Positions 38,271-47,627 of a DNA stretch of 59,378 nucleotides are shown here, piece by piece (positions within the stretch are counted from its first letter, which is position 1; every line of letters starts with the position of its first letter). A program made the translations under genes and the position numbers. The stretch covers positions 1-59,378 of the forward strand of contig NZ_JABWCS010000186.1 of NCBI RefSeq assembly GCF_013359945.1, written 5' to 3'. The notes under the pieces are model-generated. The model was not told where the DNA came from and made no database searches. It worked only from the letters and a program-made list of their open reading frames with translations. Source of the stretch: Paenibacillus agri (GTDB taxonomy: Bacteria > Bacillota > Bacilli > Paenibacillales > Paenibacillaceae).

Positions 38271-39947
38271 CTATTCAAAGGAACTTAGCTTTTTAATATT
38301 AGACTCATAAGCATTTTGACGATACGCATCAATCGCATCTTGCTCGCCACGGTTTTTCAAGTAGTCGTTGAACACCTTATCGAATTCTGCATCTGAGTTT
38401 GACATTAACATTTTAGGAAGCGCCTTGCCCCATAAACGGGCGTTTTTGCTATTAGCAATACCTTCCTTGCTGGTCGCATCCGGATCAAGATTATCAAATT
38501 GGGCCATGCTGATAGCCTTACCCTTGGTCCAGTCCGCCATTTGACTGTTAGGCTCTGCTCCCGGCGGATTCCATGCCAAGTTCATATTGGTATCCATAAG
38601 CATCCAATATCTGAATGAAGCACCGTACTTCTGATCAAATGTCGTACGATCCGTGTTCAACAGTTTTAGCACATCAGGCAGGAATTGATCCTTACCGTCA
38701 ATGGTATCGTAAGTAACCCCTTTTTCACCTAGGAACAAGTCTTTATTTCCTTCTTCACTGAGCAGATAACTCATAAAGGCAATCGCCCGTTTTTTATCTT
38801 TGACGTTCTTGGATATCAAGGTCACTGTCCAGCCAGAAATTCCGGGACCAGAAAGTGTAGGAGCATCTTTAGCACTGTTGGCTGGTCCATCTACAGCAAT
38901 ATAAACGGAGTTAGGGTCTTTTTGGTACAACGTTGTATTAACCGGTTCAAAGTCCGTGCGTTGATACAGCATTGCAAAGTAACGTCCTTGAGCAATTTTT
39001 TCTTCCATTTGAGCCCGTTTGTCAATGAAGACATCCTTGGCTAGCAGTCCGTCCTGATTAGCTTGGCGGAAAACTTTCAACCAATTCAGATATTCGGCAT
39101 CTTGGCGTCTGTCGTATAATTTGCCGTCTTTCTCTTGAGGAATCGCCAGGAAATTTTGCAGATAGCCTTCAAGCGAGTAGTTTCCTGTTTCTGTAAACTC
39201 ATGCAGTCCGAGCGGAATCAGCGGCTGGCCATTCACTTCCGGATATTTTTCTTTGGCTAACTTAAGCGCATTCAAGAAACCCTCTGGAGTTCTCATATCT
39301 GGTTTACCCAGCGCTTCATACATATCTTTACGCACTACGAATGTTTGATTGGAAGTAAACTGCTCTCCATATTTTTTATAATCCGCAGGAGAGGAGGACG
39401 CATTGGGATATCCATACACATTTCCATTAGGTTGTGTGTACCAGCCTAGTTTGGCCGGGTCAGCCACCTTTAAGAAGTACGGATCGTATTGCTCTGCCAA
39501 TTCGTTGAGCGGAAGTACCAGATCGCCTTTAATCATCTTTTTAATGGCTTCTTCATACCAGCCCAGAGTAATGAAATCAGGCATCGAGCCGGAAGCCATC
39601 ATCGTATTAAGCTTTTCGTTCTCATTCCCGGCAGGAATAATAAAATTCACATCAACACCGGTTTTTTTAGTGATATAATCTGTAACCACGTTATCTCCCC
39701 ACTTGACATCGGCCCAACTGAAATTGAGATACCAGTCGAACGTAATCGGTGAAGTATCCTGCTTCCAGGTTGGTTCATCCGCTGAAGGAGCTGCGGTTGC
39801 CTCTGCGGTTGTATTGGTTGACGGTGTGTTGTTAGTCTTCTCTGCAGAACCATTGGCATTGTTATTCCCGCCAGAACATGCAGTAACCGAAAAAGCCATA
39901 ATCAGTGCTAATAGTCCGGAAGTAGTCTTTCGTAAAGAATTCCCCAT
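38271..39947 (-). CDS. ABC importer solute-binding lipoprotein 2
   Basis: This 558-aa lipoprotein has lipobox SVTAC near residue 24 and an Asn/Ser/Thr/Ala-rich linker. Like binding protein 1 it belongs to the long LipO-like family (TDYITKKTGVDVNFIIP; LNELAEQYDPYFLKVADP). The start ATG follows AGGGGAAG. It is the last gene of importer 2, after two permeases, and has no ATPase neighbour. The ligand is unknown. Because GH5 and the YesMN pair follow in the same direction, a beta-glucoside or hemicellulose oligosaccharide is as likely as a galactoside. Confidence 0.88.
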   Translation of the reverse strand: MGNSLRKTTSGLLALIMAFSVTACSGGNNNANGSAEKTNNTPSTNTTAEATAAPSADEPTWKQDTSPITFDWYLNFSWADVKWGDNVVTDYITKKTGVDVNFIIPAGNENEKLNTMMASGSMPDFITLGWYEEAIKKMIKGDLVLPLNELAEQYDPYFLKVADPAKLGWYTQPNGNVYGYPNASSSPADYKKYGEQFTSNQTFVVRKDMYEALGKPDMRTPEGFLNALKLAKEKYPEVNGQPLIPLGLHEFTETGNYSLEGYLQNFLAIPQEKDGKLYDRRQDAEYLNWLKVFRQANQDGLLAKDVFIDKRAQMEEKIAQGRYFAMLYQRTDFEPVNTTLYQKDPNSVYIAVDGPANSAKDAPTLSGPGISGWTVTLISKNVKDKKRAIAFMSYLLSEEGNKDLFLGEKGVTYDTIDGKDQFLPDVLKLLNTDRTTFDQKYGASFRYWMLMDTNMNLAWNPPGAEPNSQMADWTKGKAISMAQFDNLDPDATSKEGIANSKNARLWGKALPKMLMSNSDAEFDKVFNDYLKNRGEQDAIDAYRQNAYESNIKKLSSFE

Positions 39948-40029
39948 TGCTCTTCCCCTTTTCTAATTCTTAATTTATCATCAATCCAGCTCTTAAGAGT
40001 GGACGGACAATTGTGATCAGAGTGCTATT

Positions 40030-40917
40030 TCATCCTTTAATGGAACCGATCATAAAGCCTTTAACAAAATATTTTTGCAGGAAAGGATATACTACTACAA
40101 TAGGCGCAGTCGTCACAATCATGGTGGCAAGCTTCAGTGACTGCGAAGTTATATTCTTGGATACTCCGGTAGGCATTGCCGAGATCATCTGATTGGAGCT
40201 GGACTGGGCAACCACCCGGTACAAGAAGGTTTGAATAGGCTGCAGATTTGGATTATTGATATAGATCATGCCTGTAAAGTAATCATTCCATTGATAGACA
40301 CCATGAAAGAGCGCTATGGTTGCTACTACTGGCATAGATACAGGGATAATAACCCTCAGGAATATTTTAAAGTCATTGGCACCATCAATTTTAGCCGCCT
40401 CTTCCAAACCTGCCGGGATCTCACGAAAGAAGCTCATAAAGATGATCAGATCGAAAAAGCTAAACGCTGCCGGAATGATATAAACCATGAAATTATCAAG
40501 TAGATGAAGATTCCGGATTAAAAGATAGGTTGGAATTAATCCTCCGCCAAAAAACATCGTAATGGTCCCGATAATCATATATAATTTACGTCCGTATAAC
40601 TCTTCGCGGCTAAACGCATACGCTACCATAGAAGTAAACAGGACGTGAACCAGAACCCCCAAGACCGTCTTTGCAACAGTAACGCCCATAGCCGTCATGA
40701 TACCCTTACTGTTAAATACAGCCTTAAAACTCTCTAAGCTAAACTCCCGAGGCCACCAATAGATCCCGCCCCGCATTGCATCGTTAGCATCATTGAAGGC
40801 ATTAACGACAACATACCAAATGGGGTAAAGGGTGATGAAGCAGATGGCAAGCATCAAAATGCCATTCATAATCTCGAAAGCGAATTCGCCTTTCGTCTGC
40901 CTCTTCATTGAAATCAT
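40030..40917 (-). CDS. ABC importer 2 permease, YtcP type
   Basis: This 295-aa permease has six membrane segments and the coupling loop EAAKIDGANDFKIFLRVIIP. The C-terminus LQKYFVKGFMIGSIKG is typical of YtcP-like permeases. Three in-frame ATGs lie close together. ATG at 40917 is chosen because AGAGGA sits 6 nt before it; an upstream ATG at 40935 would place that site inside the gene. It follows the LplB-type permease by 27 nt. Confidence 0.9.
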   Translation of the reverse strand: MISMKRQTKGEFAFEIMNGILMLAICFITLYPIWYVVVNAFNDANDAMRGGIYWWPREFSLESFKAVFNSKGIMTAMGVTVAKTVLGVLVHVLFTSMVAYAFSREELYGRKLYMIIGTITMFFGGGLIPTYLLIRNLHLLDNFMVYIIPAAFSFFDLIIFMSFFREIPAGLEEAAKIDGANDFKIFLRVIIPVSMPVVATIALFHGVYQWNDYFTGMIYINNPNLQPIQTFLYRVVAQSSSNQMISAMPTGVSKNITSQSLKLATMIVTTAPIVVVYPFLQKYFVKGFMIGSIKG

Positions 40918-40944
40918 GTGCATTCCTCTTTTCATGTCAAAATA

Positions 40945-41913
40945 CTAGAATAGTGAAGTATTATTAAGTTTTTTGGTTACAGAGTTAGCTCCGATTAAAA
41001 GAGTAAGAGCAATAACGTTTTTCAGTAGACCAACGGCTGTCGAATACGAGTAACGTCCTTCATTCAACCCCGTTTGATATACATAGATATCGATAACATT
41101 ACTTGCGCTTGCATTAAGCTGATTGCGGAGCACCAGAATTTGATCGAAATTTGAGTTCAATACACCGCCAACAGCTAAAATAAATAAGATGGAAATGGTA
41201 CCCATAATAGACGGGAGCGTAATATTAAGGATTTTTTGAAATCTCCCTGCACCATCTATAGTTGCCGCTTCATATAATTCAGGGGAAACACCACTGATAG
41301 CTGCAAGATATATAATGGCCGACCATCCGAGTTCTTTCCAAATGTCAGAGGCAATGATTATTGTCCAAAAGTATTTAGCTTCCGCCAGATAACTTATCGG
41401 GGCATCAATTACATTCATAGCCAACAATATTTTATTAATCACACCTACATCAGACAGCCAAGTGGCCAAGATTCCTCCTAGAACAACCCAGCTTAGAAAG
41501 TGAGGAAGATAGGTAATGGTCTGAACTGATTTTTTAAAGAAAACAGACCGGACTTCATTTAGTAATAAAGCAAATATAATAGGTAAAGGAAAACCAACAA
41601 TCAGTTTGATTAAACTGATCCCGAGCGTGTTGCGAATGACCTCGATTAGTGCATCGTCCTGCAAAAATTCTTTGAAATGATCCAAACCAACCCATGGAGC
41701 CTCTGAAATTGTGGAAATGATGTCATATTCCTTAAACGCGATGATAATTCCATACATAGGGATATAATTGAATACGATCATCCACGCTATACCAAGCAAA
41801 GCCATAACCTGAAGGTAGCGCTGCCTATAAATTTTTCTGAATATCGGCTTCCATCCTTCCCTTCTCGCATTAGGCGAGTTTGATTCCATAGTAATTTGTG
41901 AGCTGGCTTTCAT
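40945..41913 (-). CDS. ABC importer 2 permease, LplB type
   Basis: This 322-aa permease has six membrane segments and the coupling loop EAATIDGAGRFQKILNITLP. The N-terminus is hydrophilic and basic. GGAGGTG lies 10 nt before the ATG. It is the first gene of the second importer operon. Overall similarity to the importer 1 permease is clear but moderate, so the two systems are not a recent duplication. Confidence 0.9.
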   Translation of the reverse strand: MKASSQITMESNSPNARREGWKPIFRKIYRQRYLQVMALLGIAWMIVFNYIPMYGIIIAFKEYDIISTISEAPWVGLDHFKEFLQDDALIEVIRNTLGISLIKLIVGFPLPIIFALLLNEVRSVFFKKSVQTITYLPHFLSWVVLGGILATWLSDVGVINKILLAMNVIDAPISYLAEAKYFWTIIIASDIWKELGWSAIIYLAAISGVSPELYEAATIDGAGRFQKILNITLPSIMGTISILFILAVGGVLNSNFDQILVLRNQLNASASNVIDIYVYQTGLNEGRYSYSTAVGLLKNVIALTLLIGANSVTKKLNNTSLF

Positions 41914-41955
41914 ATCACTTATGCACCTCCAAAAAAACCTCTTTACGTTATTAAT

Positions 41956-41969
41956 TGTAAACGGTTCAT
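41956..41969 (-). promoter_or_regulatory. cre-like site before importer 2
   Basis: TGTAAACGGTTCAT matches TGWAANCGNTNNCA except for its last two bases and lies 43 nt upstream of the permease start. It is a weak candidate for catabolite repression. None of the TGTAC module blocks of importer 1 is present here. Confidence 0.35.
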
Positions 41970-42051
41970 TTTTTTGAAACTAGGCACCTCATTCAAGGTA
42001 GAGTTACTAATTTTCAGGTAAGGTTATTTCGCGTAGAAGTAAGGGACATAC

Positions 42052-42094
42052 CAAAAAGCCGCCCAAACCTTCATAAAGAAGGTTCGCGCGACTC
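42052..42094 (-). terminator. Terminator of the tetR-type gene
   Basis: On the minus strand AACCTTC and GAAGGTT pair around TTTAT, extended by GTCGC/GCGGC, then TTTTT. It lies about 70 nt after the regulator stop. Confidence 0.65.
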
Positions 42095-42161
42095 GGGTAG
42101 CTGCAGTGAGCTCAAGGCAAATATGTTATTCACACAGTCATAGTACCTGAAGCCAATGCTC

Positions 42162-42770
42162 TTACTCCTGCTCTCCAGCATCTCTTCCAAAAATCCCATA
42201 GAAAAACAAATGAAGCGTCTCTTCCATAAAGGTATCCAGACTCTCCTCCGCCTTGGCTTGCTCCAGCAGCTCCTCCATACTTTTCATGTACATCTGCATA
42301 TACATCAGCACAGCGTTGGCCGATACCTTGGAGGAAATTTCCCCTCGGGCCTGACCCTCTTCTACCATCCTCACCATAAGCGGCAGCGTCCGTTCTGCAT
42401 ATTGCACCTGCAAGTACTGGAACATCTCCGGGTCTTCTATCATCAATGTCTGCACCAGGCTTGGCCGTAGCAAGGTATAGGTTCCTTTCTTCATCCCGAG
42501 GATATACTGAACGATCTCCTTCATGGAAGGCTCTTGATGAATAAAAGCCTCGAATTCACTCGTGGATTGCTCCACTAGGTGTTTAAGTGTCTCCCTCAAC
42601 AGCTCTTCTTTGCTGCCAAAATGCTTATATATTGTCACCTGTGAGACGTTCGCAGCTTTGGCAATATCAGCGATCCGCATCCGCTTCGGCTCCCAGGTCT
42701 TTAACATCTCAAGCGTTGCGCTCGTAATTTTCTCCTTGATCAGCGCGGATCTCTTCTCAAAACCGTTCAT
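42162..42770 (-). CDS. TetR family repressor of the divergent ABC-2 exporter
   Basis: This 202-aa repressor has an N-terminal TetR helix-turn-helix (about 25-55: MRIADIAKAANVSQVTIYKH, then FGSKEELL) and an all-helical ligand domain. ATG at 42770 is chosen over an upstream TTG since it begins the usual short lead-in; neither has a clear ribosome site, so translation may be weak. The divergent ABC transporter starts 75 nt away and a quasi-palindrome covers the start, which fits autorepression and control of the exporter. Confidence 0.87.
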   Translation of the reverse strand: MNGFEKRSALIKEKITSATLEMLKTWEPKRMRIADIAKAANVSQVTIYKHFGSKEELLRETLKHLVEQSTSEFEAFIHQEPSMKEIVQYILGMKKGTYTLLRPSLVQTLMIEDPEMFQYLQVQYAERTLPLMVRMVEEGQARGEISSKVSANAVLMYMQMYMKSMEELLEQAKAEESLDTFMEETLHLFFYGIFGRDAGEQE

Positions 42771-42786
42771 ACGTATATAACATATG
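42768..42786. promoter_or_regulatory. Candidate TetR operator
   Basis: CATACGTATATAACATATG is a quasi-palindrome (arms CATAyGT and ACrTATG with a 5-nt centre). It covers the regulator start codon and lies in the divergent promoter gap, the usual place for a TetR operator. Confidence 0.5.
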
Positions 42787-42844
42787 AAATATATTTCCAA
42801 TAATAGTTCATTATTTCATTCTACAGGACAGTGGAGGTGTCACT

Positions 42845-43732
42845 ATGCTGACTGTACAAGGCTTGACCAAGCAGTTTGCCAATGGCAAGGGGATTACAGA
42901 TGTATCGTTCTCCGTCAGGAATGGAGAAGTCTTCGGCTTTCTAGGGCCGAATGGCGCAGGCAAATCTACAACCATCCGGCATATTATGGGCTTTATGAAG
43001 CCTGACCGGGGGACTGTAACCGTAGCCGGCCTGGATGTCTGGAAAGCGCAAGGAACTGTTCAGAGGCAGATCGGTTATTTGCCGGGAGAGATTGCTTTTA
43101 TTGACGGGATGACTGGCAAGGGCTTTCTTGATTTTATGGCGAAAATGCAGGGCTTGAAGGACACCACGAAGCGCTCCACCCTGATCGAACGTCTGCAATT
43201 CGATGCAGGGACGCCTATCCGCAAAATGTCCAAGGGAATGAAACAGAAGGTCGGTATCGTGGCTGCGTTCATGCACAGTCCGGAAGTCTTGATTCTGGAT
43301 GAGCCAACCTCTGGCCTCGACCCGCTGATGCAGAAGGTATTTATAGAACTCGTATTGGAAGAAAAAGCCGCTGGAACCACCTTTCTGATGTCTTCGCACA
43401 GCTTTCAGGAGATTGAACGCACCTGCGATCGTGCCGCCATCATCAAGGACGGACGTCTAATCACCGTCAAGGATGTTCATGAACTGCAATCCATGCAGCG
43501 GAAGCTGTTTGATGTAGTGTTTGAACACAGAGAGGATGCGGATAGGTTTAGTACTGGAAGTCTGTACGTGGAGTCCCGTGTCGGAAACCGGGTAAGAGTG
43601 GCGGTACAGGGGAATTATGATCAGTTCATCCGGGAAACGGCGAAGTACAATATCCGCAGCTTGGATGTATTCACCCAGAATCTAGAGGATATCTTTATGA
43701 ATTATTATGAACGGGAGGGGCCAGCGCGATGA
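42845..43732 (+). CDS. ABC transporter ATP-binding protein (exporter type)
   Basis: This 295-aa ATPase has Walker A GPNGAGKST (about 37-45), a variant signature MSKGM, Walker B VLILDEPTSGLDP and the switch His in SSHSF. It belongs to the drug/polyether-type ABC-2 exporter subfamily. AGGTGTCACT precedes the ATG. It overlaps the membrane gene by 4 nt (ATGA), so the two are translationally coupled. Together with the TetR gene it forms a self-regulated efflux unit of unknown substrate. Confidence 0.92.
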   Translation: MLTVQGLTKQFANGKGITDVSFSVRNGEVFGFLGPNGAGKSTTIRHIMGFMKPDRGTVTVAGLDVWKAQGTVQRQIGYLPGEIAFIDGMTGKGFLDFMAKMQGLKDTTKRSTLIERLQFDAGTPIRKMSKGMKQKVGIVAAFMHSPEVLILDEPTSGLDPLMQKVFIELVLEEKAAGTTFLMSSHSFQEIERTCDRAAIIKDGRLITVKDVHELQSMQRKLFDVVFEHREDADRFSTGSLYVESRVGNRVRVAVQGNYDQFIRETAKYNIRSLDVFTQNLEDIFMNYYEREGPAR

Positions 43733-44541
43733 ACCTTCCCTTATATAAAGAAATGTTAAAAGTTAACCTGAAAGGAATCTTGAATTACGCCTTCGGTTCC
43801 GCCTTCTACATTCTGCTGATTATCTGGCTCTATCCGGCTTTGGCGAACAATATGAAGGCTATAAATGATCTGGTGAATGCCATGCCTGAGAGCGTAGGCA
43901 ACGCCTTCGGGCTAAACAGCGGCTTTTCCAGCGCCGAAGCTTTTATCTCCGGCGAGTACTACGGTCTTATTCTTGTCCTGTTGCTGTCCATCCTCTGTGT
44001 GCAGATGTCCACTGGACTCATGGCTAGACTCGTGGACCGCGGTTCCATGGCCTACCTGCTATCCACACCAACGACCCGAAGCAAAGTGGCGCTAACACAG
44101 GCCCTTGTCCTGATTACAGCCCTGCTGGTTATCGTGACTGCAACGACTGGTGCCGGGTTCCTGGGCGTCTTCTGGTTCCTTGGGAACGGCTACGATTTCA
44201 ATGGCGAGCGCTTCCTTATGCTTAATACCGTTGCGTTCCTGCTCTTCTTCGCCATCGGCGGCATTTCCTTCCTTATCTCCTGTCTGGCCAATGACGAGAA
44301 GAAAGCGCTCGGCATTTCAGGCGCAATCACCTTCGGCTTCTTCACCCTTGATCTACTGGGAAAAATCAGTGACCAGCTAAGCTGGGTGAAGTATTTGACT
44401 CTGTTCACACTCTACCGCCCTGGAGAAATTGTGAAGGGCAGTGCGCAGGATGGCCTGGTCTTGGTCATCCTGCTGTTAGTAGGTCTGATCGCCTTCGGCC
44501 TCGGCATAACGTTGTTTAAGCGGCGTGACCTGCCCCTCTAG
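43729..44541 (+). CDS. ABC-2 type exporter permease
   Basis: This 270-aa membrane protein has six predicted segments. A long first extracytoplasmic loop contains VNAMPESVGNAFGLNSG, a segment common in ABC-2 permeases paired with this ATPase class. Its start overlaps the ATPase stop by 4 nt. It is followed by a terminator. The substrate is unknown; a toxic small molecule or peptide is typical for TetR-controlled pairs. Confidence 0.88.
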   Translation: MNLPLYKEMLKVNLKGILNYAFGSAFYILLIIWLYPALANNMKAINDLVNAMPESVGNAFGLNSGFSSAEAFISGEYYGLILVLLLSILCVQMSTGLMARLVDRGSMAYLLSTPTTRSKVALTQALVLITALLVIVTATTGAGFLGVFWFLGNGYDFNGERFLMLNTVAFLLFFAIGGISFLISCLANDEKKALGISGAITFGFFTLDLLGKISDQLSWVKYLTLFTLYRPGEIVKGSAQDGLVLVILLLVGLIAFGLGITLFKRRDLPL

Positions 44542-44612
44542 GGCAGTCAATGCGCCCGATGGGCAATCCGCACTCACTGCGGAGCCTCCCGAAGTGGTCC
44601 GTAGACATATAC

Positions 44613-44651
44613 AAGCCCCAGGGGTCACTGCGACCTCTGAGGCTTTTTATA
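44613..44651 (+). terminator. Terminator after the ABC-2 exporter
   Basis: AGCCCCAGGGGTC pairs with GACCTCTGAGGCT (two mismatches), followed by TTTTTAT on the plus strand. Confidence 0.78.
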
Positions 44652-44691
44652 TATGAAGCATCCTGATTTCTTCAAATCGTGGTAAGCTAGT

Positions 44692-45051
44692 TTATTCAGG
44701 AACAGGGGTCCCTTGATGAAAGAACATCTGCCATCTGCCATCACTGTATCTCCAGATGGAGCTGCGTAAGGAATACTGCTGCTTGTTCTCATTAAATATC
44801 CTGTACGTTGTTAACGTCGTATCCGGGGATAATGGATGAATTTCAAAATCATTCAAAGTCATATTTACTATACCGATCCCCTCGGCGTGGAGACCTTCTT
44901 GCCTGTACCATACGGCTCCTGAGCTGCCAAACTCGAAAAAATCATCATCCAGCAATGCTGAGAGTTCTTCTACCGATGTACGAACCGCTGGTTGTAACAG
45001 TCTTTCTTCCAGTTCAAGTAGATGCGCTTTTAACGTAGCATTCGTATCCAA
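44692..45051 (-). CDS. NTF2-like / DUF4440 protein
   Basis: This 119-aa protein fits the SnoaL/DUF4440 NTF2-like fold: an N-terminal helix LLELEERLLQPAVRTS, LLDDDFFEFGSSG in the second helix-strand, and a strand-rich second half ending RWQMFFHQGTPV. Such proteins bind small molecules or act as accessory domains; no function can be assigned. A palindromic GAAAGCGCTTTC at 45205-45216, upstream, resembles a cre core. The gene appears monocistronic. Confidence 0.78.
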   Translation of the reverse strand: MDTNATLKAHLLELEERLLQPAVRTSVEELSALLDDDFFEFGSSGAVWYRQEGLHAEGIGIVNMTLNDFEIHPLSPDTTLTTYRIFNENKQQYSLRSSIWRYSDGRWQMFFHQGTPVPE

Positions 45052-45204
45052 TGTTCATCACCTATTTTCAAGATACTATGTTCTCCTGAGTTAATTTCCA
45101 TCTGTCCCCGAGGTATCCTTCTTCATCCGCTCCATGGCGGAGAAAGTACACCCCCATAACCGTACCTCCCCATTAACTTTCAAGATTTAACTTACCTTTT
45201 AAAA

Positions 45205-45216
45205 GAAAGCGCTTTC
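45205..45216. promoter_or_regulatory. cre-like palindrome GAAAGCGCTTTC
   Basis: A perfect 12-bp palindrome lies in the gap between the APH-like gene and the DUF4440 gene on the minus strand. It matches the cre core with two end mismatches. It may also act as a small hairpin, since TTTT follows on the minus strand. Confidence 0.4.
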
Positions 45217-45259
45217 CACTTATAGATGAAAAGGCTCCGGATTCGGCACCCTCACTCCT

Positions 45260-46222
45260 TTAAGTGTGTAGAGACTCATTCGCCACCATGTGCAAGTACC
45301 GGATCAAATCCGCTTTTGCCGGAGCATTATCCATCCAAGCCCCTAGATTCCAGCTCATAAAACGTAACCCAAGATATCTCGATGCAATCGAGAATAGAGT
45401 GGTAAACTGGGCATCCGCCAGTTCAAACCCCTGCACGCTGAGCGCTTCTCTGTATTGAAGAACCTGCTGCGTAGTGCGGCAGCGCAGTGGAAGATCCAGA
45501 AACAACGAGCCATACCTTGCTTCCTCCCAATCGATAAAGAACACCTCTTGATTGTCATGCACCAGCACATTCCCAGGATTCAAATCGTTATGGATCAGCG
45601 TATGGGTAGTTTCATCCTTAATAACGGTTACCATATCGTCAATTATCGTTCTTGCTGCCGCTTCAACAATCGGTATGTACGGGCCGAACTCTTCATTAAA
45701 TGCTTCATTCAGCTTCGCGGCCTCCCACTGCGGCCGAAAGCGCGTATGGAGCATGTCTGTAATATGAGAAAGATCAGCGAATAGAAGCCAGGACAATTCA
45801 TGCCGCAGCCCCCGGTTCTTCCCGTGAATATCAGCCAATGCCGAAATCTCGCACTGCTGTAACCGCTCTAGATCAAGCTTCCCGTAATCCGTGCGATAAT
45901 CCACATCCTGAAAACACACCAGAGAACGTTCTTCAGAAATAGGAGCTCCAGTAGCCGGCCAGATAAAAGGAACTTTTGCCCCCTGCTCGTATAGATGTGC
46001 GGTTACCCGTTGCTCCAAAGCTGTGGCTACCTTAGTAATCAAGGACAACTCTTCTGTTCCCTTAGCAGTCTCTATTAATAGATGATGCCGAGTCAAATCA
46101 ACAGCCTGAAACCCAAGTCCTAGCCTTGTACTGTCGACCTTAATAATTGCCGCGCCTGAATCAACATATCGCCTCACAGTCGTCTCCAGCAGACGTTGTA
46201 TCTCCTGCCCTGCTTCTGACAC
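45260..46222 (-). CDS. Aminoglycoside phosphotransferase-like kinase
   Basis: This 320-aa protein has the APH/choline-kinase fold. The Brenner motif LIHNDLNPGNVLV holds the catalytic Asp, and VFFIDWEEARYG the metal-binding Asp. The phosphate-binding N-lobe includes LITKVATALEQRVTAHLYEQ. GTG at 46222 is chosen because AGGAGGGG sits 8 nt upstream; an earlier ATG would overlap the upstream gene and has no ribosome site. Resistance is not implied: many such kinases act on small metabolites. It follows the alpha/beta-hydrolase by 22 nt and probably shares its transcript. Confidence 0.83.
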   Translation of the reverse strand: MSEAGQEIQRLLETTVRRYVDSGAAIIKVDSTRLGLGFQAVDLTRHHLLIETAKGTEELSLITKVATALEQRVTAHLYEQGAKVPFIWPATGAPISEERSLVCFQDVDYRTDYGKLDLERLQQCEISALADIHGKNRGLRHELSWLLFADLSHITDMLHTRFRPQWEAAKLNEAFNEEFGPYIPIVEAAARTIIDDMVTVIKDETTHTLIHNDLNPGNVLVHDNQEVFFIDWEEARYGSLFLDLPLRCRTTQQVLQYREALSVQGFELADAQFTTLFSIASRYLGLRFMSWNLGAWMDNAPAKADLIRYLHMVANESLHT

Positions 46223-46244
46223 TTCCTTCCCCTCCTCTGCCTTG

Positions 46245-47177
46245 CTATAATAAGCTCCGTATGGCGTCAATAACGACATCCGGCCGGTAAATCTGAATAG
46301 AGTGCCAGCTATCCCTTACTACAATATGCTGGGTACAGGATGTGAGCTCTGCCAGCCGAAGCTGCTCCCTATGCCACTCTTTATCCTGCTGACCTGCACT
46401 TAACACAACGACCGGCAGATCTTCACGCAGACGCTCAGCTGTAGCCAACTGCAAGGCACTTTCATGTGCATCCAGCAGTTCAGCATAAAGCGTCTTGTAT
46501 GCACTGCTTCTATACCCGGTGGCCTTAACCTGCTCTAGTATAGGAGATGGTAGGCGCTTTGAACCGATATGACGGCCAGTCAGCCTGAGAATCGCAGCCG
46601 GGGACAGTAGATAGCCTAGTCTCAACTGATTCAGACTATCCTTGTGGCGTCTTCCCTGCTCCGACATGTCCGATGTAAGATAACGGCCCTCATGGACCGC
46701 ATCCACCAGAATCAAGCCCTTCACTTCATCTGGGTACTCTGCTGCGAACAGCCTCATCACCATTCCGCCAAAGGAATGTCCTACCAGCACGTACGGGGGT
46801 TGCAGCTCCAAGGCAGCCAGCAGGCTACGTAGATCTTCAACATACTGCTTGCAGGTGGCAGGCTTGCCCGAGCCCTTGCTCCAGCCTAGTCCGGCACGAT
46901 CATAGGCTACAACCGTAGCATCTCGAGACAGATCCGGCTGCACCAATGACCAATCCAGCAAATTCCCGCCCATCCCGGCTTCCAAGACGATCGTCGTTCT
47001 GCCGCTTCCGGTGACATGCGCATGAAGCTCGCGGGAGCCGATGCTGATGCGCTTTCCTGCAGGCTTATATCGAAATCTATCATATTGCGTCCACAATGCC
47101 TGCGTACATGTTAACGGAAAAAAAGCAGCGGCAATCGTGTAACGAAGATAGTTGTCCAGCTTGGGGATCGTTGACAA
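46245..47177 (-). CDS. Alpha/beta-hydrolase
   Basis: This 310-aa protein has an alpha/beta-hydrolase fold with the oxyanion region EAGMGGN, the nucleophile Ser in GHSFGG, and the late segment VVVLSAGQQDKEWH before a C-terminal His in RDSWHSIQIYRPD. An N-terminal hydrophobic stretch (about 12-30, YTIAAAFFPLTCTQALW) may be a membrane anchor. TTG at 47177 has AGAGG at 8 nt; the GTG three codons earlier has no space for a ribosome site. The substrate is unknown. The next gene is the APH-like kinase. Confidence 0.82.
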   Translation of the reverse strand: MSTIPKLDNYLRYTIAAAFFPLTCTQALWTQYDRFRYKPAGKRISIGSRELHAHVTGSGRTTIVLEAGMGGNLLDWSLVQPDLSRDATVVAYDRAGLGWSKGSGKPATCKQYVEDLRSLLAALELQPPYVLVGHSFGGMVMRLFAAEYPDEVKGLILVDAVHEGRYLTSDMSEQGRRHKDSLNQLRLGYLLSPAAILRLTGRHIGSKRLPSPILEQVKATGYRSSAYKTLYAELLDAHESALQLATAERLREDLPVVVLSAGQQDKEWHREQLRLAELTSCTQHIVVRDSWHSIQIYRPDVVIDAIRSLL

Positions 47178-47525
47178 TCCTCTCACCTCTTCCGAGTTCT
47201 TGGTATACGGTCAGTATAAAGAATCGGCTGTGGAGAAAAAGAGAAACTTTTCGTCGAGGATTGCCTATTTTGAATGGAGCGGAAGGATGAGGACACATAG
47301 CATCGGTATATTCGCTTCTGATCGGAATGTATCAACAAAGGACTCTGTGTTCCAGAGGTCGTATTTATTCCCGTGAATACCATCACTATTTTACCATAAA
47401 TGGAAGAATAGAAGCGTTCTGAAGTGAACTTTACGATGGCAATCAAGTTCAAAAAAGCCATAAGAACGGTTATATAAAATAGCCTTAAATACGATTAATA
47501 TAGGCAGCAAGCCCACTCTGTCCAT
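47178..47525. other. Intergenic stretch without a recognisable gene
   Basis: Between the alpha/beta-hydrolase start and the fuc-operon terminator I see no credible coding region. TATACT near 47213 (minus strand) within a GTATAC-containing inverted repeat could belong to the hydrolase promoter. Confidence 0.4.
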
Positions 47526-47602
47526 AAAAAAAGAAACCGTACCTATCGGTAGACAAGCTGTAGCTTTGTACGCCAGCCTCTCCTGCAAGGAACGGTTTCT
47601 TC
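47526..47602 (-). terminator. Terminator of the fuc operon
   Basis: On the minus strand AAGAAACCGTTCCT pairs with AGGTACGGTTTCTT (one mismatch), followed by seven T. The 43-nt loop contains a small AAGCTACAGCTT hairpin. It lies 26 nt after the fucU stop. Confidence 0.8.
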
Positions 47603-47627
47603 TATACGTTATCCTTATATCCTTAGC

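Noticed and set aside
45260..46222. Antibiotic-resistance gene call for the APH-like kinase
   Set aside because: The catalytic fold is present, but neighbours and sequence give no sign of aminoglycoside specificity, so only the fold-level name is used.
47100..47461. Small frames in the 47.1-47.5 kb gap
   Set aside because: No ribosome site, no hydrophobic or domain pattern, and overlapping frames of equal length on both strands.
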